From Akkermansiaceae bacterium UBA7890 (lineage in GTDB: Bacteria; Verrucomicrobiota; Verrucomicrobiia; Verrucomicrobiales; Akkermansiaceae): a DNA stretch of 22,801 nt. A program made the translations under genes and the position numbers. Positions 16,924 to 22,801 of this stretch are shown here, in pieces. The stretch's first letter is position 1, and each line of letters begins with the position of its first letter. The notes beneath the pieces were generated by a model that saw only the letters and a list, made by a program, of their open reading frames with translations, searched no databases and was not told where the DNA came from. The stretch covers positions 17,926-40,726 of the forward strand of contig DLRK01000072.1 of NCBI GenBank assembly GCA_002501065.1, given 5' to 3'.

Positions 16924-18264
16924 ATGCGAACACTCTCTCGACGTAGATTGCTCCAGGCCACCGGTTGTGGCTTCGGTTCCCTCGCCCTCAATGCCCTCTG
17001 TGGAACCAGCGCCTCCGCAGGGAGCCTCCACCGCAAGACGCCTCCCATCCCGGCTCGGGCCAGACGCGTCATCTTTCTCTGCATGCCGGGCGGACCGGCT
17101 CACCTCGACACCTTTGACTACAAGCCACAGACCGGCAAAACGGAGCATCCGGGATCCGCTTTCCAGTTCAGCCAGCACGGCGAAAGTGGCCTCTGGGTTT
17201 CTGAACTCTATCCCGAAGTGGCCCGGCATGCCGACAATCTCTGCGTGCTCAACGGGATGTATGCCGACACTGGGAATCACGCGCAGTCCTTCCGGCAGAT
17301 GGTCACCGGCGAACGACTGCGCCATCGCCCCAGTCTGGGCTCATGGGTGAGCTACGGCCTCGGGACTGAGAACGGGAACCTTCCAGGCTTCGTCAGCCTC
17401 AACGCTCACGAGCAGTACGTGTCCTCCGGGGAGTTTCTTCCCGCCCAGTTCACAGGCACTCCCATCGGAACCAACGGTGAGGACATGTCCCTGGCCACCA
17501 TCTCCGATGTGGGCAGCGACCACCTCTCCCAGCGAGCCAAGCGACGCCAACTCGATCTCATCCAGGCCATGAACCACGGTCACCTTGAAGCTCGCGCCGA
17601 TGACCCAAGACTGGAGGGCGTGATCGAATCGATGGAGCTTGGCTTCCGGATGCAGGCCCTCGCCCCCTCTCTGCTTGACGTGAGCACCGAATCCCAGGCC
17701 ACCCTCGAGCGCTACCGGGTCGGCAGGAATATCAAGGTGGGCACCTGTCGGCCGTCCGACTTCGGACGCCAGTGCCTCCTGGCCCGCCGCTTTGCGGAAG
17801 CGGGCGTGCGCTTCATCCAAGTTTCCCATAACGGCTGGGATCAGCACAAGAACCATCGCCGTGACCTCAAAGCCAATTGCGATTCGACCGATGCGCCCAT
17901 TGCCGCACTCCTTGAGGATCTCGATCAACGCGGACTCCTCGACGACACCCTCGTGGTGTGGGGCGGAGAATTCGGGCGTCCCGGCCTGAAACCATCCGAC
18001 AAGAAGGACGAGACGGGTCATCAACCGGCCGGATTCACCTTCTGGCTGGCGGGCGGTGGAGTGAAGCGTGGACTGGCCTACGGCGGGACCGACGGCACCG
18101 GTTCCAAGGCCGTGGAGGGCAGGGTTCACTTCCGCGACCTGCACGCCACCATCCTGCACCTCCTCGGTCTGGAACACGACAAGCTCACCTTCCCGCATCA
18201 GGGTCGCCTCCACCGTCTTACCGGTCCGGAAGGCGGAAAGGTGGTGAGCGAAATCCTTGCCTAG
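16924..18264 (+). CDS. Tat-exported DUF1501 (sulfatase-like fold) protein
   Basis: This 446-residue protein begins with a twin-arginine signal, SRRRLLQATGCGFGSLALNAL, and so is probably exported folded. The body has DUF1501 landmarks in order: FLCMPGGPAHLDTFD (52-65), GLWVSELYPEVARHADNL, the Gly-Asn-His segment DTGNHAQS, HNGWDQHKNH, and DTLVVWGGEFGR with the following GHQPAGFTFWLAGGG. The Asp, His and Glu residues in these segments resemble the metal-binding set of alkaline-phosphatase/sulfatase-fold enzymes, but activity is not established for DUF1501. It is encoded 12 bases after the DUF1549/DUF1553 gene, so the two are almost certainly co-transcribed and may act together outside the cytoplasm. 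The Tat route here against Sec export of its partner suggests a cofactor or metal loaded in the cytoplasm. Confidence 0.93.
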   Translation: MRTLSRRRLLQATGCGFGSLALNALCGTSASAGSLHRKTPPIPARARRVIFLCMPGGPAHLDTFDYKPQTGKTEHPGSAFQFSQHGESGLWVSELYPEVARHADNLCVLNGMYADTGNHAQSFRQMVTGERLRHRPSLGSWVSYGLGTENGNLPGFVSLNAHEQYVSSGEFLPAQFTGTPIGTNGEDMSLATISDVGSDHLSQRAKRRQLDLIQAMNHGHLEARADDPRLEGVIESMELGFRMQALAPSLLDVSTESQATLERYRVGRNIKVGTCRPSDFGRQCLLARRFAEAGVRFIQVSHNGWDQHKNHRRDLKANCDSTDAPIAALLEDLDQRGLLDDTLVVWGGEFGRPGLKPSDKKDETGHQPAGFTFWLAGGGVKRGLAYGGTDGTGSKAVEGRVHFRDLHATILHLLGLEHDKLTFPHQGRLHRLTGPEGGKVVSEILA

Positions 18265-18411
18265 GTGACCCGCTATAGAAGAAAAACAGAGAATTCCGCG
18301 TCCGCCCCTCCGGTCTCATTACCAGAATTGCCCGGGCCATCTCCCGTTTCGACGCACCGTTTCCCGCTCTTGCTGACCCCGTCGTGTCTGCTACGGTTTT
18401 GTCCTGGAACG

Positions 18412-21400
18412 ATGAAACGCACGGTCACCCCCCGCCTCTCGTGCACCCACGGCCTGGGGCTCCTCCTCGGCCTGGCGATCCTGTTCATCTCCTGCAAGGA
18501 GAACGATGGAAACTCCGGGAAGGAAACCGTTCCTCCAGCGGGCCAACCTCCCCACCCGGACAAGAGCGCCGCGCAAGCTCCCCCCACTTCTTCGGACGCC
18601 ACCCCCAACCCCGTAATTCCTCCCAGCCCCGCCGTGAAGGTCGGCCCTGCGGAAACGGCCCCCGGCCTGGGCCAGGGAAACTTCATCGCCCCCCTGCGCG
18701 ACGCCTACGAACGGATGGATCCCGGCAAGGACGGCTGGGTCTCCGAGGCCTTCAGCGCCTCGGCCAAGGAACAGTTACACCTTCTCGAAGACCTCCTCGG
18801 AGGCCCTGATGACATCAAGGCTGCCTCCCTGGAAAAACTGGCGGTGGCGGATGTATCGACCACCCCCCTGCGACCGGATGACCTGTCCGCAACTTTTGAC
18901 GACGGCCGCTTTCTCGTCCGGCGTGCCGGTCCCTTAACGAGCACGAAGACATCCGGGGCAGCTGCCCTGGCCGCCAGCCTGAACAAGCTGCGTCCCGAGA
19001 AGGGCTCCATCGATCCCCACATGAAAATTTTCCGCGTTTTCCCCGGGGAGTCCGGCGCGGCGGACTGCCTGGTTTTGGTGGATATCCTCAGGCTCACCGG
19101 GCAATCGCGGACCCAGATCAATGCAACCTGGTCCTGCAAGTGGAGTCTTTCGCCCGACCAGCTTCCTCTCCTGACCTCGATCGCGCTCACCAGATACGAG
19201 GAAATTACGCAATCCGTCGACTCCCGGCCCCTCTTTACCGATGCCACCCGGGCACTCCTCGACCAGGAGGAGGCCTACCGCAATCAGTTCCTCCATTCCT
19301 CGGACCACTGGCGGGCCCGCCTGCCCCGCGAACTGGGACTCGATCCGGTGGCCAATCATGGCCTTGCCATTGGTGATATCAACGGTGACGGACTCGACGA
19401 CCTCTATGTGTGCCAGCAGGGAGGGCTCCCCAACCGGATGTTCCTCCAGAATCCAGACGGCACCCTGCGCGACATCACCAAAACCAGTGCTACCGGGTGG
19501 CTTGAATACTGTGCTGCAGCGCTCCTGGTCGATCTCGACAATGACGGCGACCGCGACCTGATCATTTCACAGGATTTCCGGGTGATGGTCATGGCTAATG
19601 ATGGCAACGGGTCCTTCACCCTTGCATTCGGTTCCTCCACCAAGGCCCAGTCATTCTCACTGGCAGCTGCCGACTATGACAACGACGGTCTCGTCGATTT
19701 CTACATCTGCGGATACAACCCGTCCCATTCCGAACTGCGGGGCGGAGCGATGGGAGAGCCCATGCCTTTTCACGATGCCAACAACGGTGGACCCAACATG
19801 CTGTGGCACAATGACGGAAACCTGAAGTTCAGGGACGTCACCGCAGCGAGCGGCATGGACGCCAACAACACCCGCTTCACATTCGCCGCCGCCTGGGAGG
19901 ACTACGACAACGATGGCGACCAGGATCTCTACGTGGCCAATGATTATGGCCGTAACTGCCTGTATCGGAACGATGGTGGATCCTTCTCCGAAATTGCAGC
20001 CAGGTTACGCCTTGAGGACACCTCTTCCGGAATGTCGGTGAGCTGGGCTGACTTCAACCTCGATGGCCGGATGGACGTCTACACCAGCAACATGTTCTCC
20101 AGTGCCGGAAACCGCATCACCTACCAGAAACAGTTCAAGTCCGACCTGCCCGAGGAGGTTCGGAAACAATTCCAGCATCTTGCAATCGGGAACTCCTTGT
20201 TTGAGGGCGTTGCCGGCAACCCCTTCAAGGACGTCGGGGTCGCGGCCGGGGTCAACATGGGACGCTGGGCCTGGGGCTCAAAGTTCGTCGATTTCAACAA
20301 TGACGGCCGGGACGATATCCTGGTCGCCAATGGCTTCATCACTACTGCGGACACAGGTGACTTGTGAAGTGTCTACTGGCGGCAGGTCGTGTCGCAATCC
20401 CCCGTCGATGATTTCTCCGGACCCGCCATCGCCTCCTACAAGCAGGGATGGCGCGCCCTGAGCCGCCTCCTGCACGAGGACCGCACCTTCAGCGGCAACG
20501 AACGCCACTGCGCCTTCCTCAACACCGGTGGCGAAGAGGCGAGCTTTGCAGATGTATCCGCTCTCACCGGATTCGGTTTTCCTGACGATGGTCGCGGACT
20601 TGCCACGGTCGACTGGGACTTTGATGGGGATCTCGACGTCTGGATCACCAATCGCAGCGCGCCCCGCGTCCGCTTCCTCTCCAATCACACTCCGCCCGGT
20701 CAGAACTTCATCGCCTTCAAGCTTCGGGGGAATGGGAAAAGCAGCAACCGCGATGCCATCGGAGCCCGCCTGGAGTTGATCCTTGAAGGGGCGACCCCAG
20801 CCAGACGCATCCGCACCCTGCGCTGCGGGGAAGGCTTCCTTTCCCAGTCCAGCAACTGGGTTCACTTCGGCATCGGCACGGCCACCGGCATTGCCAGGCT
20901 GGTGGTCAAGTGGCCCGGTGGCCGGGCTGAGAGCTTCCCCGGCCTGCAACCGGGCAAGTTCTATCTTGTCGAGCAGGACAGCGGAACGGCGCGCCTGTTC
21001 TCCCCCCCCGGTCAACGCGTCGCTCTCACCCCCCTGGAGCAGACTCCCCTTCCTGCATCCCGGAACACGCGCACCATCGCCCCCGCGGGCCTCCCCATGC
21101 CGCAACTCGACATCATCGCCGGGAACGGAGAAGCGTCTCCCTACGCTCTCAGTGGCAAGAGAGCGGTCGCCATCAACGTCTGGTCGAGCATCTGCGCAGC
21201 ATGTGTGGCCGAACTGTCCGAGTGGTCAGACCATACCGACGAACTGCTCTCCGCCGGTCTCGATGTCATTACACTCAGCACCGATCACCTCAACGGCGGA
21301 GCTCCGCCGGAGGCCACCCGGGCCGCCCTCGCCCGGACGGGCTCCAGATTTCCCAACCTCGCCATCTCGGAACCAAGCCTCAGGGCACTCGACTTTCTGC

Positions 21401-22470
21401 AGCGTTCCGTCCTCGACCGCCAGACCCCCCTCCCCGTTCCAAGCACCTTCCTGGTCAACTCCGGTGGAGAACTGGTGGCCTTCTACCGGGGACCGGTTGC
21501 CGTCGACCAGCTCCTCCAGGATCTGCACCTGACGAAGGAAGACCAGTCTCCAGACGCCCGGCGCAATGCCGCCATCCCCTTCCCCGGGCGCTGGATCGGC
21601 CAGGCCGTTCCGGGACGACCCAACCGCGTCGCTTCCATCATGGCAGACCACGACGAAGTCGAACTCGGGGCTGCCTATCTGGAACACTGTGCCTCCCTCC
21701 TCGAATCAAGGGCAGATGATCCGGAGAGCAGACGCAATCTCGGTGACCTCTACTACGTCGCCGGTCTCCTGAACGGACTCAAGGCCGATCGCCGCAAACT
21801 CGCCATCGCGCAACTCTCCCGCGCTCGGGACCTGATGCCGGAGGACGTTCGCATCCGGTTGGAACTGGGCCGCCAATTCTTCCTGGCAGGACAATTGCGC
21901 CATGCCGAGCAGGAGATGAGCAAGGCTGCCGAGATCAACCCCGGCGACCTGGCACTGCTCATGGATCTCGGGTTGATGCGTTTTCGCCTGGGAAAATACG
22001 GGAAATCACATGAGGTCTACATGAAAGTCGTCCGGGCCACGCCCCGCAACGGCCTGGCCCGCTATCACCTGGCCAATAATGAAGTCCGGCTCAAGCGATT
22101 GCCCGAAGCCATCGAAAACTATCGCAGGGCTCTTGCACGTGTTCCGGATCTCACCGAGGCCGCCAACAACCTTGCCTGGATCCTCGCCAGTCATCCCGAT
22201 GAAAATCTTCGATCCCCGGAAGAAGCACTCACCATCACCACCCGCCTCTGCCAACAAACCCAGGAACGATCCCCGCTCTATCTGGACACCCATTCGGTCG
22301 CTCTGGCCAATCTCGGGAGATTCCAGGATGCCATCGCCACCGCCAACAAGGCGATTGCGCTCATCCCTCCACCGAACACCTCCGCAATCGCCGGCATCCG
22401 CGGACGCATCGCCCTCTACGCCGCCAGCAAACCCTACCGCGAAGGTGGATGGCAAAGGGAGGATCGATAA
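18412..22470 (+). CDS. Candidate selenoprotein: FG-GAP/ASPIC-UnbV propeller lipoprotein with thioredoxin-like and TPR domains, in-frame TGA at codon 652
   Basis: Read through a TGA at 20365-20367, this is a 1352-residue lipoprotein (lipobox-like LFISC, Cys28). A Pro/Ala-rich linker (about 29-85) and an unrecognised domain (about 85-310) precede seven FG-GAP repeats at about 322, 372, 419, 496, 544, 624 and 730, each with a DxDxDG-type calcium loop such as DINGDGLDDLYV. Next come ASPIC/UnbV (about 764-856), a TlpA-like thioredoxin domain (about 897-1040) with the CxxC pair C928-A-A-C931 and a likely cis-Pro in PVPSTFLV, and TPR-like helices (about 1097-1345). The TGA splits blade six: DFNNDGRDDILVANGF lies before it and HCAFLNTGG with SFADV after it. 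No stop occurs between, and a SECIS-like hairpin follows. The start ATG at 18412 is chosen for the lipoprotein signal; a GTG at 18265 in the same frame is too early. Alternatives are a nonsense mutation or a sequencing error. It lies 147 bases after the DUF1501 gene. Confidence 0.75.
20365..20367 (+). other. In-frame TGA, proposed selenocysteine codon (residue 652)
   Basis: The codon sits in the context DTGDL-TGA-SVYWRQVV. The frame is open for 1953 bases before it and 2100 bases after it to the TAA stop. Three neighbouring genes end in TGA (8333-8335, 9423-9425, 10235-10237), so TGA is a functional stop in this genome and is not globally reassigned. Upstream codons favour CTC/CTG for Leu, but TTG precedes this TGA. 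Confidence 0.68.
20379..20395 (+). promoter_or_regulatory. SECIS-like hairpin immediately downstream of the in-frame TGA
   Basis: GCGGCAGGUCGUGUCGC folds into a six-pair stem (20379-20384 with 20390-20395: G-C, C-G, G-C, G-U, C-G, A-U) closing a five-base loop, GGUCG, at 20385-20389. The first loop base is the 18th nucleotide after the TGA. Bacterial SECIS elements are short stem-loops starting just after the UGA, with a small apical loop that begins with G (GGU in E. coli fdhF), about 16-37 bases from the UGA. As remembered, the fdhF element has the same GCAGGUC stretch at nearly the same distance (loop from base 19). It lies inside coding sequence, as bacterial SECIS elements do. Confidence 0.68.
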
Positions 22471-22768
22471 ACCTTTCGAAATATCTTGGCTCGTTCGATT
22501 TTCCGCCTTGCGCTAAGCAAATAGTCTCTTGTGCTTTATAGGCATTGAAGCAGGGCCCGCGGATCTGAATAGCTGTCGATTGCCGTTGACCGAAAGCTGC
22601 CAGTGAACAACATCGGAACAACTAATAACCCAATTCGTTGATCCCGGATCAACGACCACCATCAACTGAAATCCTTGTTGAGGCCTTGCCGCACCCCTTC
22701 CCCCGGTTGAGCCGGCTCCTTGACCAAGGTCTCAGAAAATCGAATCCACAAAAACCAAATTGATTATC
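22471..22768. other. Intergenic region with no gene seen
   Basis: These 298 bases between the candidate selenoprotein gene and the next gene start hold no ORF with recognisable features and no tRNA-like cloverleaf. They are less GC-rich than the coding DNA, especially the last 40 bases before the start at 22769. They contain a 19-base palindrome (described separately) and a small CCTTG-AC-CAAGG inverted repeat at 22718-22729 that overlaps a TTGACC hexamer, which could be part of a promoter. No convincing terminator hairpin with a T-run was found after 22470. Confidence 0.5.
22636..22654. repeat. 19-base palindrome, possible operator or transcript-end hairpin
   Basis: CGTTGATCC and GGATCAACG flank a single C, a perfect nine-base inverted repeat. 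It lies 166 bases after the stop of the candidate selenoprotein gene and about 115 bases before the next start. No T-run follows, so a classic rho-independent terminator is unlikely. The symmetry suits a dimeric DNA-binding protein, but no second copy was noticed elsewhere in the window. Confidence 0.4.
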
Positions 22769-22801
22769 ATGAAGAAGAACCCACTGAAACTTCTTGTCCT
22801 T
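22769..22801 (+). CDS. Start of an exported protein, cut by window edge
   Basis: An ATG opens a frame reading MKKNPLKLLVL up to the window end. The two lysines followed by a hydrophobic run look like the beginning of a signal peptide. No strong Shine-Dalgarno is visible in the A/T-rich sequence just upstream. Only eleven codons are present, so the product cannot be named. Confidence 0.5.
   Translation, partial: MKKNPLKLLVL

Noticed and set aside
18265..18411. A 49-codon N-terminal extension of the FG-GAP protein from GTG 18265
   Set aside because: It abuts the DUF1501 stop directly and would place the lipoprotein signal internally. The ATG at 18412 is preferred.
20365..20367. TGA as genetic-code reassignment to Trp or Gly
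   Set aside because: Three genes in the window (stops at 8333, 9423 and 10235) end at TGA, two of them in tight overlaps with the next start, so TGA is read as a stop here.
20389..22470. A separate second gene starting at GTG 20389
   Set aside because: The GTG lies inside the SECIS-like loop, has no Shine-Dalgarno at a workable distance and would start mid-propeller with no signal peptide, leaving blade six incomplete in both products. It remains a weaker alternative if the TGA is a true stop.
1..22801. tRNA, rRNA, CRISPR arrays, insertion sequences or transposases
   Set aside because: None were recognised. No cloverleaf, spaced direct-repeat array or transposase motif was seen on either strand.

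Overview
The window reads as a piece of a Verrucomicrobiota chromosome (possibly Planctomycetota). GC content is high throughout. The lineage call rests on gene families that are strongly enriched in the PVC superphylum: a Pirellula/Verrucomicrobium-type dehydrogenase with a c-haem domain, a PSCyt1-DUF1549-DUF1553 protein paired with a Tat-exported DUF1501 protein, a CotH/lamin-tail surface protein with a verrucomicrobial-type C-terminus, PQQ-like propellers opening with a QFRGP motif, and an FG-GAP/ASPIC-UnbV protein. Most genes encode exported products (Sec, Tat or lipoprotein signals), so the region serves mainly extracytoplasmic carbohydrate and redox functions. This is inferred from families, not from a database search.

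Layout. 1-933 (minus) is the 5' part of an exported sialidase cut by the window edge. 995-4168 (plus) is a membrane-type dehydrogenase with HEAT repeats and a C-terminal c-haem. 4195-5454 (minus) is an exported PQQ-like beta-propeller. 5606-6328 (plus) is a lipoprotein L,D-transpeptidase. 6349-7461 (minus) is a canonical Gfo/Idh/MocA oxidoreductase, divergent from a tightly overlapping operon at 7592-10237 (plus). That operon encodes a shortened Gfo/Idh/MocA-like protein, an atypical Gfo/Idh/MocA protein and an HpcH/HpaI aldolase, and probably handles a sugar or sugar acid. 10281-13766 (minus) is a 1161-residue CotH/lamin-tail protein. 13918-16911 and 16924-18264 (plus) are the PSCyt1/DUF1549/LamG/DUF1553 and DUF1501 pair. 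18412-22470 (plus) is a large FG-GAP/ASPIC-UnbV/thioredoxin/TPR lipoprotein. A signal-peptide-like gene start follows at 22769.

The standout is the 18412-22470 gene. It is interrupted by one in-frame TGA at 20365-20367, yet the two halves lie in the same frame. They join into one seven-repeat FG-GAP propeller whose sixth blade spans the TGA. Directly downstream is a hairpin (20379-20395: six base pairs, loop GGUCG, first loop base 18 nt after the TGA) that closely resembles a bacterial SECIS element. TGA is also used as a normal stop by three neighbouring genes, so the code is not reassigned. The most economical reading is a selenocysteine-containing, exported, propeller-thioredoxin-TPR fusion protein (Sec at residue 652 of 1352). 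The Sec machinery is not in the window, and this needs checking against homologues.
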